A DNA stretch of 43,828 nt from Lacisediminimonas sp. (GCF_030645335.1 NZ_JAUSNH010000192.1:1-43828); one strand, 5' to 3'; counted from the stretch's first letter, positions 21,901 to 29,458 are shown. Numbers and translations are program-made. The notes: generated by a model from the letters alone, not told the origin.

Positions 21901-22220
21901 TCATCCACGACGAGTCGGACCTGGAGCGACTCAAGACTGCGGTGGCGCTGAAGAACACCATCCTGAATAACGGCAACGAGCGCGGCACCGTGTTCGACAA
22001 CTTCCTGCCGGGCCGCATGGTCTCGATGCAGCAGGTCAGCCCGGACTGGGAGCGCACGATGGAAGGAACAATCGGCCGCTACTTCTACTTCAGCGAACTG
22101 TTCTACCCGGCGTTTGCCGACACCCTGGAACGATCCATTCGCGAGCTCGACGTCGCTTTGCGCCTGCCGGAAATGGCGAAATACCTCAATGGCATCAACT
22201 TGCCATCGAATGCTCCCTGA
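18978..22220 (+). CDS. Secretin-family outer-membrane protein with long C-terminal extension
   Basis: A 1080-residue exported protein (GTG start; ATG at 18987 possible). The signal peptide ends at about 33 (APAFAQ). An N1-like domain lies at about 205-240 (LINLSYIDADSALFALRAM). A low-complexity Gly/Ser/Met/Pro segment follows at about 290-420. A secretin N-domain (about 490-520, HKVKRVLEDLIDKPARQVFV) runs into the secretin beta-barrel domain (to about 765) with SRPSVLTLDNRQATI and the hallmark VPGLGDIPYLGRLFGY. Classic type II secretins stop soon after this. Here about 300 further residues follow that I do not recognise. No type II, III or IV pilus inner-membrane or ATPase genes are nearby. 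It probably forms an outer-membrane channel for the operon it leads. Confidence 0.88.
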   Translation: MKSMKPAPKRRLQVLVTYLALSVASQSIAPAFAQQPLPKNPQTGTRLNPAAMPFPAFAAPASAAPVGLPANAGSPGNIVNAAAMRAESRLIPLPRMPDDQIGDLISDIALELEMRMGYRRVQDDQKMFPLPDRAVSPFMVSRKTAGKTDYIRMGYLTIPRRGPQLVVSGGSMANGVLGPNADIGTAEFEPLVRRVMEETFRVRSKLSLSGLQANLINLSYIDADSALFALRAMGYSAVMEELPLADDDSFRGRDVPLLKGSRFSEPGFGTTINPSQTVTLAGPDGEWVPGIAAGAGAGLPLAGGLPAASGMMPLPGFPAAPGNLAPRGLPRTSASSDDSDLPGGSSMPPMGSSSSAGSMAPMGGTGSLIPLPPMGGATGGLGGAFNGGLGSNLGSNLGGSLGGSMGGGLGGMGSPTPAKPAMAKVPSSIDYDRLPLIFKMPTPDPRNVGLVGSAPKEGDSSFGGSASAAANSLGVSMIPSAATPLAPTVSSSTTQLLVLTHPDSPEQFHKVKRVLEDLIDKPARQVFVEGLVLEVSKQAIEELGIQWNLRNATAAVQLGTLVQLTPNAGQTALDILKNSAASDASQFIARINALVDRNKAEILSRPSVLTLDNRQATIRVGTDIPIATSKDASSGAASGRVAFSFQYLPTGILLNVRPRINQEGREISMLIDATVSATVPGQDLRVIDPTTNVTLASAPSISTRRVQTYARIPNNTPLIIGGLVSRDQTKQEDKVPGLGDIPYLGRLFGYESNKDARREVIIVLTPSIVTEEFRATKPQLPKDDDRFDMADMTLFREAYRIRAEDLIDSQFIRFNRRLLTYRSIANQVMARNPALEKSETFARFQGTKVPGEFIFVSGMMARMLSRLKAGENVNIDKLMFFEGTEGAQFSRESVGGIMRRLGDGKTAESFFKKNPNKALTLRFSFARASTRTGQWATEPLAEVKVVDCADRQTWKQLLWDMNQPVDGDQKHYTIVIHDESDLERLKTAVALKNTILNNGNERGTVFDNFLPGRMVSMQQVSPDWERTMEGTIGRYFYFSELFYPAFADTLERSIRELDVALRLPEMAKYLNGINLPSNAP

Positions 22221-22244
22221 AAACCCATTGAAATCCGCGTTCCG

Positions 22245-23009
22245 ATGGCTGGACTGACCACCAAATTGACGATACCGGTAGTGCTGATCGCCACCATGGC
22301 GATCGGCCTGACCGCATTCCTCAATCTCGGCAAATTCGATCGCACCCTGGGCGAACTGGAAACATCGCGCGCGCGCTTTACGATCAATGAAATCCACGCC
22401 ACGCTCGAGATGGGGCTGGCGCTGGGCCTGCCATTGCGCGGCATCGCCAATGCGCAGGGCGTGGTCGAGTACGAGATCCAGCGCAATCCCGCGATCGTGG
22501 CCATCGTGGTGCATGACGAGCAAGGCGGGATTGTGTTCCATGCCGGCTTTCCGATGGAAGGGGACAATGTACCGGCCAGCTGGCGCCCCCATATCGCCGG
22601 CAAGGGCGCCAAAAGCTGGTCGCTGCGGGAGAACGACGAACAAATCATCGGCGCTGGCTTGACCAGCGTGATCGGCGCGCCGGTGGGCGGCGTCGTGCTG
22701 CGCTACTCGCTGCGCGACCATGACCGGATCGTGGCTGAAGTCGGCGCCTACCTGCGGAAAACCGCCGGCATCGGCATGCTGCTGACGGCGCTGGCGGCGA
22801 TCGCCGGCATCAGCCTGCTGATCCGCAATACCACCGGCCGGCTCAAGCGCATCGAACGCTCGCTGGCGTCCGGCGCCCCCGCTGGCGAGAGTTCGGAATC
22901 CACGACGCTGGCCAAGGATGTCGTGGTGACGTCGCAAGCGGCGCTGCGCGAGCTGTCGGACGGACACGCTGCACTGTCCGGAAACGCCGCTTCGACGGAG
23001 ACACGCTGA
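22245..23009 (+). CDS. TM-Cache-like-TM membrane sensor protein, no output domain
   Basis: A 254-residue protein. TM1 is at about 8-28 (IPVVLIATMAIGLTAFL), a periplasmic domain of about 135 residues with Cache-like strands (IVAIVVHDEQGGIVFHAG) follows, then TM2 at about 172-194 and a short cytoplasmic tail with HAMP-like character and an alpha-helical end. It has no kinase, GGDEF or methyl-accepting domain, so it looks like a sensor or scaffold that acts through a partner. The next gene encodes the same TM-Cache-TM-HAMP plan fused to an MFS transporter, suggesting a heteromeric sensor pair. It starts 24 bp after the secretin stop, and its own stop overlaps the next start (TGATG). Confidence 0.75.
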   Translation: MAGLTTKLTIPVVLIATMAIGLTAFLNLGKFDRTLGELETSRARFTINEIHATLEMGLALGLPLRGIANAQGVVEYEIQRNPAIVAIVVHDEQGGIVFHAGFPMEGDNVPASWRPHIAGKGAKSWSLRENDEQIIGAGLTSVIGAPVGGVVLRYSLRDHDRIVAEVGAYLRKTAGIGMLLTALAAIAGISLLIRNTTGRLKRIERSLASGAPAGESSESTTLAKDVVVTSQAALRELSDGHAALSGNAASTETR

Positions 23010-25138
23010 TGCGCGAACTGGTCATTGTCCCGATCCGCCGGCTGTTTGGCTTCACGCTGCTGGTCCTGCTGCTGTCGCAAGCCCTGGTCTCCTGGTTTGC
23101 CTGGTCGACGATCGAAGAGAAAATCCGTCCCGAACTCGATCTCAAGGCAAAGGCGGTGTCGATTTCACTCGGCGAAAAAGTCAAGCGTGCGCTGGAATAC
23201 GGCATTCCGTTCGACCGCCTGAATGGCGTAGAGGCGTTCTTCGACGACGTCCTGCGCGACAACACCGACCTCGGTTTCATCGCCCTCACCGACACCGCGG
23301 GCAATGTCCTGTTTGCGTCCGGCGTGTCGGCTGCCCGCTTGCAGGCTGCAATCGGCAAGACGCCAAAGGAAGAAGCCGGCAAGCCCGTCACGCTGCATGT
23401 CGCCGCAGGTCCCGGCGGCGGCGACAATCGCGTCTTCTACGATACCCGAAGCCCGTTCGAACACCAGGCCAGGACGCTGGGCGTGATCCACGTCGGCGTC
23501 GACCAGGCCTTCGTGACCGCACGCATCAGCGGCTTGCGCTATGACATCGGCATCGTCTTGCTGACCAGCATGCTGATCGCTTTCGAGATCCTGTTGTTCA
23601 TCGTTTCCCTGAACTACCTGGAGCCAATGCGGCAGGTGGCGGAAATGATGGCGCGCATGGCCAGGGGCGACTTCAGCAACAAGGCTGTGGTCAGCGTGAA
23701 GGAGTCGATCGGATCGCTGGCCGAGCGTCTGAACGGCATCGGCGACAGGGTCAACCAGGGATTCCATGAACTGGTGCATGCCGCACCTGCGCGCAATGGC
23801 GCCGGCCAGTCCGGCGACAACCGACATGACACCCACCGCAGCTTGCTGCAGCAGCTTCGTGCTCGCTATGTGTTCGCCGAAGGCGGCATCGCAGGCAGTT
23901 TGGTGCAGCAACGGGTGGTAACGATCCGCATCCTGACTTTCCTGTTCATGTTCGCCGAGATGCTGTCGCGCTCCTTCCTGCCGATCTATGTCGGCAGCCT
24001 GCCGGATCCGGGACTGGGCCTGTCCCCGGACCTGGTCGCCAGCCTGCCCATTACGGCCAACCTGTTGTGCGTGGCGCTGAGCCTGCCGTTCGCGGGCCGT
24101 TGGTCCGACCAGCTTGGCCGCCGCAGCAGTTATGTGCTGGGGGCGGCGGTGCTGATGATTGGACTGATCACGGCCGGCATCGGCGGCCATTTCCTGCTGC
24201 TGCTTTTGGGACGCATGGTGTCGGGTGTCGGTTACGCCATCCTGTACATGGCCTGCCAGGGCTATGTGGTCGACAACACCACGACGACCAATCGCAGCCA
24301 GGGCATGGCGGCCTTCGTGTCGGCCATCATGGTGGCGGAAATCTGCGCACCGGCGGTGGGCGGCATCCTTGCCGATCGCATCGGCTACCAGATGGTGTTC
24401 ATCCTGGGCGCCGTGACTGCCGTGCTGGCCAGCCTGCTGGCCGTGCGCACGCTGGACGACCGCAGCGCCAGGCGCGCTGGCGCGCCGCAGCCGGCCGGCG
24501 CTTCATCGCTGGGCCTTTTGCTGCGCAATCATCGCTTCATCGCAGTGTCCGTGCTGGCCGGCGTGCCAGCCAAGCTGCTGCTGTCGGGTTTCCTGATCTA
24601 CCTGGTGCCTGTGATCCTGACCGGCATGCAGGCCACGCCGGCGGAGATCGGCCGCTACGCAATGATCTATGGCGTGCTGACCTTGTCACTGGGCCCGCTG
24701 TTCGCGCGCCTGGCCGACCGCCTCGACGCCCACGTCTGGGCCGTGGCAGCCGGCGGACTGATCTCGGGCGCGGGCTTGCTGGCGATCCTGTTCGACACCG
24801 CTACCTGGCCGGTCCTGGCCGGCATCACAGCCCTGGGCATCGGACAGGCGCTGAGCATCTCGGCTCAACTCGGCCTGGTCACCCGCGTCACACAGCAAGA
24901 AATGGATACCACGAGTGCTTCCTCGGTGCTGGGCGTGTATCGCTTGATCGAGCGGCTGGGCGGCGCGCTCGGCCCTATCCTGGCTGGCACCCTGGTCGCG
25001 TTCTATGGCGCAGCCCGCTCGATGGCGGTGCTGGGCGGCTTCGCCGTCGTCACCGCCCTTTTGTTCCTGCTGGTGTTTGCGCTGGGCAAACGCAAGTCCG
25101 ATAGCCGCGGCCACGCTTTGGAAGGAGGCCCGGCATGA
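23009..25138 (+). CDS. Cache-HAMP sensor fused to an MFS transporter
   Basis: A 709-residue protein in two parts. Residues 1-255 carry TM1 (about 10-31), a periplasmic Cache-like domain with LGFIALTDTAGNVLFASG, TM2 (about 183-203) and a HAMP-type segment (EPMRQVAEMMARMARGDFS). After a polar linker (about 255-300), residues 303-700 form a 12-helix major facilitator domain with motif A GRWSDQLGRRSSYVLG and a motif-B-like RMVSGVGYAILYM. MFS proteins normally have no such receptor module, so this is a sensor-gated transporter or a transporter used as a receptor output. The frame is continuous, with no sign of an artificial join. It overlaps both neighbours (1 nt and 4 nt). Confidence 0.85.
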   Translation: MRELVIVPIRRLFGFTLLVLLLSQALVSWFAWSTIEEKIRPELDLKAKAVSISLGEKVKRALEYGIPFDRLNGVEAFFDDVLRDNTDLGFIALTDTAGNVLFASGVSAARLQAAIGKTPKEEAGKPVTLHVAAGPGGGDNRVFYDTRSPFEHQARTLGVIHVGVDQAFVTARISGLRYDIGIVLLTSMLIAFEILLFIVSLNYLEPMRQVAEMMARMARGDFSNKAVVSVKESIGSLAERLNGIGDRVNQGFHELVHAAPARNGAGQSGDNRHDTHRSLLQQLRARYVFAEGGIAGSLVQQRVVTIRILTFLFMFAEMLSRSFLPIYVGSLPDPGLGLSPDLVASLPITANLLCVALSLPFAGRWSDQLGRRSSYVLGAAVLMIGLITAGIGGHFLLLLLGRMVSGVGYAILYMACQGYVVDNTTTTNRSQGMAAFVSAIMVAEICAPAVGGILADRIGYQMVFILGAVTAVLASLLAVRTLDDRSARRAGAPQPAGASSLGLLLRNHRFIAVSVLAGVPAKLLLSGFLIYLVPVILTGMQATPAEIGRYAMIYGVLTLSLGPLFARLADRLDAHVWAVAAGGLISGAGLLAILFDTATWPVLAGITALGIGQALSISAQLGLVTRVTQQEMDTTSASSVLGVYRLIERLGGALGPILAGTLVAFYGAARSMAVLGGFAVVTALLFLLVFALGKRKSDSRGHALEGGPA

Positions 25139-26163
25139 TGTCGCGCGCATCCCGGCGGCGCGATCTGATGATGGCCGGCCTGTCCGGGCTGGCGCTGGGC
25201 AGCCTGCCCGCGCTGGCAGCGACACCGAGCGGGTCATCGCGTCCATTTCGCATCTTCATGATCCTGCATCGTGGCGAGACCGAGGTCGAAAGGGGATTCA
25301 AGGCGTACTTCGAGCATCGCAAGATCCCGCTGGAGCTGACCATTCGCGACATCGCGCAGGATCCGACCAAGGTGCCCGGCTTCGTTGCCGAGGCCAAAGC
25401 CATGAAGCCCGACCTGATCTACAGCTGGGGCACCCCGGTCACGCTGGGCGTTGTCGGCAAACTGGACGCAATCGATCCGGCCCGGCACGTGACCGACATT
25501 CCGGTGGTGTTCACCATGGTCGCCAATCCGCTGGGGGCAAAGCTGGTGGCGCAGCGCACCTCGTCCGGCCGCAACATCACCGGCGCGTCGCATGTGGTGC
25601 CGCTCGACCAGCAGCTGGCCGCGATCCGGGCCTATCGCCCGCTCAAGGATCTTGGCGTACTGTTCAATCCCGGCGAACCCAGTTCGGTGCAGGTCGTGAA
25701 GGACTTGCGCGAGGCCGCCAGGCGCGACCGCTTTATCCTCAAAGAATTCGCAGTGCCGCTGGATGCGCAGAAAAAACCGCTGGAATCGGCCTTGCCGCAA
25801 CTGATCGCACAAATCGCCCGCGCCCGGCCGCAATTCCTCTACCTCGGACCCGACAGCTTCATCGGCGCCCAGCGCAAGGTGATCACCGAGACCGCGCTGG
25901 CCCAGGGCCTGTCGACCTTCGCCGCCACTGAAGTGATGCTGCGCGACGGACGCGCCCTGTTCGGCCTGGTGTCGGGCTATGAGAATCTCGGCCGCCTGAC
26001 GGCGTACAAGGCAGAGCAGATCCTGGTGCAGAAGAAGCGCCCGCAGGACATTCCGATCGAGACGCTCGCGCGTTTCTCCTACATCGTGAACATGAGCGTG
26101 GCCACGCAGCTGGATGCGCATCCGCCACTGAAGGTCGTCAACTTCGCGGAGATCATACGATGA
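25135..26163 (+). CDS. ABC-type periplasmic binding protein, PF04392-like, no transporter partner
   Basis: A 342-residue exported protein. The N-terminus SRRRDLMMAGLSGLALG followed by SLPALAA looks like a signal peptide, possibly Tat-type because of the arginine pair. The mature part has the two-lobed fold of the ABC_sub_bind/TrpX (DUF534) family: MKPDLIYSWGTPVTLGV, IPVVFTMVANPLGAKLV, GVLFNPGEPSSVQVV and LYLGPDSFIGAQRKV. Members bind amino acids or other small molecules. No ABC permease or ATPase gene is present in the window. It more likely feeds the Cache/MFS proteins or acts as a ligand-loaded sensor subunit. It overlaps both neighbours (ATGATG at its start, ATGA at its end). Confidence 0.87.
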   Translation: MMSRASRRRDLMMAGLSGLALGSLPALAATPSGSSRPFRIFMILHRGETEVERGFKAYFEHRKIPLELTIRDIAQDPTKVPGFVAEAKAMKPDLIYSWGTPVTLGVVGKLDAIDPARHVTDIPVVFTMVANPLGAKLVAQRTSSGRNITGASHVVPLDQQLAAIRAYRPLKDLGVLFNPGEPSSVQVVKDLREAARRDRFILKEFAVPLDAQKKPLESALPQLIAQIARARPQFLYLGPDSFIGAQRKVITETALAQGLSTFAATEVMLRDGRALFGLVSGYENLGRLTAYKAEQILVQKKRPQDIPIETLARFSYIVNMSVATQLDAHPPLKVVNFAEIIR

Positions 26164-26894
26164 AGATCCCGGTGCCGGAAATCGCGCTGGAATGGCGCTC
26201 GCTGCTGCCCCACGAGGCAGGCATTGCGCACCAACTGCACCTGCGCGCGATTCGCAGCATGGACAGCAAACTGGTGCGGCAAGATGGACTCGACCAATTT
26301 GTTGATCATGTGGGCCGGCTGGGCCACACCGTCGGCTGTTTCGCACCCGGACAGCAGATGGTGGCGTATGGCGTGCTCAGCCTGTGTTCCGATACCGTCA
26401 CGCAAATGGCGCAGTTGCTGGCGGTGCCGCAACAAGACCTTGATCGATTTGCCGTGCTCGATGGCGCGGCGGTGGCGCCGGAGTGGCGCGACCGCCAACT
26501 GCACCACAGCCTGATCCGCGAGCGGATGGCGCTGGCACAGGCCTGCCAACGCTCCTTGCTCGCGGTGACTGCGGCGCCCAACAACACCCCCAGCCTGCGC
26601 GCATTGCTGGGCGAAGGCTTCAGCATTGCCGCTTTCGCTTTCGTCTACGGCGGTTCGGCCAGGCTGGTGCTGACCCGCGACTTGCGTGTGCGCCTGTTGC
26701 CGGCGGCATCCGGCCGCAATGTCGAACTGGACGACTTTTCGGGCCACGAGTCGGCGCTGGCAGCCGGCCTGCGCGGCGTACGTTACGACGAGCGCGATGG
26801 CCGGCCGAGCTTGCATTACGCCCCCTGCGAAGCGGTCCAATACCAGCCGCTTTGGCTGCACGACCGAGGGGCCCCTGCGCCAAAAACACACTGA
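26160..26894 (+). CDS. GNAT-like acyltransferase
   Basis: A 244-residue cytoplasmic protein. The segment AVLDGAAVAPEWRDRQLHHS followed by LIRERMALAQA has the spacing of GNAT motif A, although the acyl-CoA loop (R-D-R-Q-L-H) departs from the usual Q/RxxGxG/A. NNTPSLRALLGEGFSIAAF matches the C-terminal GNAT beta-strand, where a neighbour residue and Gly-Phe follow. It could acylate a small molecule or a protein handled by the operon. It is coupled by ATGA to the binding-protein gene. The weak CoA loop means it could be a non-catalytic relative. No signal peptide or membrane segment is visible. Confidence 0.65.
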   Translation: MKIPVPEIALEWRSLLPHEAGIAHQLHLRAIRSMDSKLVRQDGLDQFVDHVGRLGHTVGCFAPGQQMVAYGVLSLCSDTVTQMAQLLAVPQQDLDRFAVLDGAAVAPEWRDRQLHHSLIRERMALAQACQRSLLAVTAAPNNTPSLRALLGEGFSIAAFAFVYGGSARLVLTRDLRVRLLPAASGRNVELDDFSGHESALAAGLRGVRYDERDGRPSLHYAPCEAVQYQPLWLHDRGAPAPKTH

Positions 26895-26997
26895 CGTCTT
26901 TCACTTTTCGCGGAACAGCTGCTGCTGCGCCGCATTAACTCCCACCCGACCGGTGGCCGGCCGTAGCTCCCACTTCACTTAAATACAGGGGAAAAAA

Positions 26998-28023
26998 ATG
27001 TACGAAAAATCAAAAAGAGGATTGCCATTCGTCGCTGCCGTGACGAGTACTTTCGCACTCTCAATCGGATCGCTGGCACACGCGGCGCCGGCCGACGATG
27101 CCGCCGCCATGCTGCAGACTTATTACCAGCAAGCCGGCGGCGCCAAGACCCTGAACGATGTCTATACCACATACCAGTGGGCGCAACCTTTTGTGCCGAC
27201 AGCCCAGAATCCGGATGGCACCGTCAATTGGGCATCGGCGCCGATCAATGACGTCACGGCACAGGACGTGCTGGCCAAGACATTCAAGATCGCAGCCTCG
27301 CGTTGCGGTAGCGACCGCGTGCAGACCACCAATGACGAGGTGATGAAATTCAGCAGGGTGCTCGGCGCCAAGTTCAACGCCGACCAGTACAAGCAGCAGA
27401 AAGCGAATTTCTGCCAACTGGTGCAGGTCGTCGCGCAAATGAAGATCCGCTATGAAGCCTACCAATACTTCAAGCAGAACGGGATTAAGCTGGCCGGGAA
27501 AAGCAAAACCGAAAAGCTGGGATTCAAGAACCGGGAACGGCATGTCGGTGTCGGCTTCACTTTGATGTATTACCCGGACCTGATGGATACCGCGCAAAAT
27601 GGCCTGTCCGTCGAAGACCGGTTCCAGTACAACTCCTACATCAAATGGAGCGACGACAATCCGACCAACCTCAACATCGTCAAGCGCATCCGCGAGTCGC
27701 AGGGCGACAACGAGGACATGCTCTGCCTGCCGGTCATTTCGAACTGGGCATTCCTGTGCGTGCGCATCAACGACGTGAAGACCAGCTCGATCAACATGTC
27801 GGTCTGGGCCAAGGTCAGGCGTTATGACCGCAGCAAGACAGTCAGCCTGGGCAGCTTCGACGTGCCGGCGCCTTTCGGCTACCTGGACGAACTGTCGCAG
27901 ATGAAGGACAACGCCAAGCAGGACATGTACAACAAGGTCACGACCCAGTTGGCCAATTTCCTGAACATCAACACCCAGATGATCCAGACGCTGGAAACGG
28001 CCTACGCCTACGCCAACAAGTAA
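26998..28023 (+). CDS. Exported protein of unknown family, end of secretin operon
   Basis: A 341-residue protein with a signal peptide (FVAAVTSTFALSIGSLAHA, cleavage after AHA at about 30) and a good AGGGGA ribosome site before the ATG. The mature part is polar, rich in Asn, Gln, Tyr and Lys, and contains a few cysteines (SRCGSD, NFCQLV, DMLCLP, FLCVR) that could form disulfides in the periplasm or outside. Aromatic-rich strands at about 180-290 suggest a beta-rich domain. I do not recognise it. It is the last gene before the intrinsic terminator, 103 bp after the GNAT gene. It is a good candidate for the exported substrate or a periplasmic partner of the secretin. Confidence 0.75.
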   Translation: MYEKSKRGLPFVAAVTSTFALSIGSLAHAAPADDAAAMLQTYYQQAGGAKTLNDVYTTYQWAQPFVPTAQNPDGTVNWASAPINDVTAQDVLAKTFKIAASRCGSDRVQTTNDEVMKFSRVLGAKFNADQYKQQKANFCQLVQVVAQMKIRYEAYQYFKQNGIKLAGKSKTEKLGFKNRERHVGVGFTLMYYPDLMDTAQNGLSVEDRFQYNSYIKWSDDNPTNLNIVKRIRESQGDNEDMLCLPVISNWAFLCVRINDVKTSSINMSVWAKVRRYDRSKTVSLGSFDVPAPFGYLDELSQMKDNAKQDMYNKVTTQLANFLNINTQMIQTLETAYAYANK

Positions 28024-28066
28024 GCAATGCGGCCCGGACCGGGCTGCACACGGTAGTGGCATCAAG

Positions 28067-28098
28067 AAAGAAAGCCTGGAAACAGGCTTTCTTTTTTT
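28067..28098 (+). terminator. Intrinsic terminator of the secretin operon
   Basis: A 12-bp perfect stem, AAAGAAAGCCTG (28067-28078) and CAGGCTTTCTTT (28083-28094), is closed by a GAAA tetraloop and runs into seven consecutive T residues (28092-28098). It starts 44 bp after the stop of the last gene and marks a clear 3' end for the unit that begins at 18978. Confidence 0.95.
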
Positions 28099-28140
28099 GC
28101 ATTCTCTCCTGCGGGAGTGCGCTCTGACAGCGCACCGGGA

Positions 28141-28290
28141 TCAAACCCGCTTCTCTCCACCCGGGGAGTTCGCCGGCGGCGGTACGCCCATCATTTCCTT
28201 GATGACATCGGTACTGCCGTTCTGCCGGACCGACGCGATCGCGTCATCGCGCTCCTGCTCGGTGCCAAACAGCCGGACATCTCGTTCTCC
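28141..28290 (-). pseudogene. Small reading frame, probably frameshifted
   Basis: On the minus strand a frame open from 28290 to a TGA at 28143-28141 encodes about 49 residues of protein-like composition (RLFGTEQERDDAIASVRQ, then STDVIKEMMGVPPP), but it has no start codon. An ATG at 28280 with a good AGGAG site 6 nt upstream (28287-28291) lies in a different frame and would give only a short basic peptide. One base lost or gained just after that ATG would join the two into a protein of about 46 residues. It is a decayed small gene, a programmed frameshift or a sequencing error. No family is recognised. Confidence 0.4.
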
Positions 28291-28363
28291 TCATGGAATC
28301 CACTGATGAGATGAGATTTTGCACCTGTGCGAACCCGGATGGTTTAAGCAGGGGAGTCGCAAT

Positions 28364-28387
28364 TTGACCTGGATCATGCCAGGTCAA
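28364..28387 (-). terminator. Hairpin immediately after the DUF606 gene
   Basis: Nine-bp arms TTGACCTGG and CCAGGTCAA with a 6-nt loop lie 3 bp past the stop of the minus-strand permease gene. There is no real U-run, so this is a modest terminator candidate. The palindrome could also be a regulator site for something downstream. Confidence 0.4.
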
Positions 28388-28390
28388 GGT

Positions 28391-28855
28391 TCATCCGCGC
28401 GATTTCGCATCCGCCACCTGGGTAATCACCAGGCCCACGATCAGCAAGCCCACGCCAAGCAGTTTGGTAAGGCTCACCGGCCGGACTGCGGCCCCCAAAA
28501 GTCCAAAGTTATCGATCACGACGGAAACAATGATCTGGGCGGAAACGGCACAGACGATGAAATTGGCAACGCCGATCCTGGGAGCAAGCAGCGTGGCGCT
28601 CAATACATAAAAGCCAACAATGACGCCACCGAGATAGTCGATTGGCCTGATATTGCCGAACGCTTGCAAGTCGGGCAGCGACCTGGTGAAAAAGAGCGCG
28701 CAAGCCAGGGAGAACACGGCGCTGACACCGAACAGCACGACCGGGGCATGCACCCCTTCTCCGATCGCCCTTCCCAATCGTCCATTAAGAATCGCCATGA
28801 CCGGGATGAATGCGCCGGCCAGTGCCGCCCACAATAACAATCTGGTTGATATCAT
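28391..28855 (-). CDS. DMT-superfamily DUF606/YdcZ-type permease
   Basis: A 154-residue protein with five hydrophobic segments, the single-domain size of DUF606 (YdcZ). Members of the drug/metabolite transporter superfamily in this family act as short homodimeric or paired transporters. Typical features are the N-terminal AALAGAFIPVMAILNGRLG and the closing KLLGVGLLIVGLVI. No second copy or substrate clue is adjacent. The gene stands alone on the minus strand between the secretin operon terminator and csbD. Confidence 0.85.
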   Translation of the reverse strand: MISTRLLLWAALAGAFIPVMAILNGRLGRAIGEGVHAPVVLFGVSAVFSLACALFFTRSLPDLQAFGNIRPIDYLGGVIVGFYVLSATLLAPRIGVANFIVCAVSAQIIVSVVIDNFGLLGAAVRPVSLTKLLGVGLLIVGLVITQVADAKSRG

Positions 28856-28996
28856 TATTCTTGTATTGATTCAGTTCCGAAAGCGTCGATGCTATCACGC
28901 TCGGATTGATAATTCTCCCGACGAGCAAAGCGGTTTCATCAGTCGAATTTTTCTCAATAGCAGGAACGAAAAAGGGGCAGAAGGACGCTCGCCATG

Positions 28997-29035
28997 AAAA
29001 AGCCACGCATGGCCGGCGGTCCGGCAATGCGTGGC
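28997..29035 (-). terminator. Intrinsic terminator of the csbD gene
   Basis: Arms GCCACGCAT (29002-29010) and ATGCGTGGC (29027-29035) with an inner GCCGG/CCGGC stem are followed on the minus strand by a run of five T (28997-29001). It lies 62 bp after the stop of the CsbD gene and reads in its direction. Confidence 0.85.
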
Positions 29036-29097
29036 CCAAACGTATGCGTCAGACAACCAAGTCAGGCAGGTGACCTGCAATGGAGTCGATGCCACGC

Positions 29098-29310
29098 TCA
29101 GTGGCGGTAATCCTGGTTGCGGTCTTCAAATGCCTTGATCTGCTTTTCTGCCTCGTCTTTCTCTATTCCATAGGCTTCCTGGATTTTCCCGGTAAGCTGG
29201 TCGCGCTTGCCTGCAATATTATCCAACTGATCGTCAGTGAGCTTGCCCCACTGCTCTTTCACCTTGCCCTTGAACTGCATCCAGTTTCCTTCGACAATAT
29301 CCCAATTCAT
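29098..29310 (-). CDS. csbD: CsbD-family stress protein
   Basis: A 70-residue hydrophilic protein with the full CsbD signature: MNWDIVEGNWMQFKGKVKEQ at the start, then WGKLTDDQLDNIAGKRDQL and GKIQEAYGIEKDEAEKQI. CsbD proteins are small helical proteins induced by general or envelope stress in many bacteria, and their biochemical role is unknown. A GGAGA ribosome site lies 6 nt before the ATG. The gene is monocistronic with its own terminator and is divergent from phnA. Confidence 0.95.
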   Translation of the reverse strand: MNWDIVEGNWMQFKGKVKEQWGKLTDDQLDNIAGKRDQLTGKIQEAYGIEKDEAEKQIKAFEDRNQDYRH

Positions 29311-29458
29311 TTTTCATTCTCCATGCAGAAAGTTTATCAATGAAGCATCAATTAGAAGGCCCCGGAAAAATTTGGTTCAACGCGAGCAAGGGCCGCGCGC
29401 CCGGTCCGCATAAGGGACCAGGGCCTAACCCCACTTTCCATCCAGCCAGGAACAATCG

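Noticed and set aside
20787-22967. Very long open frame on the minus strand antisense to the secretin gene (about 700 codons)
   Set aside because: It has biased, low-similarity composition from GC-rich codon third positions opposite a clearly coding gene, no ribosome site and no recognisable motif.
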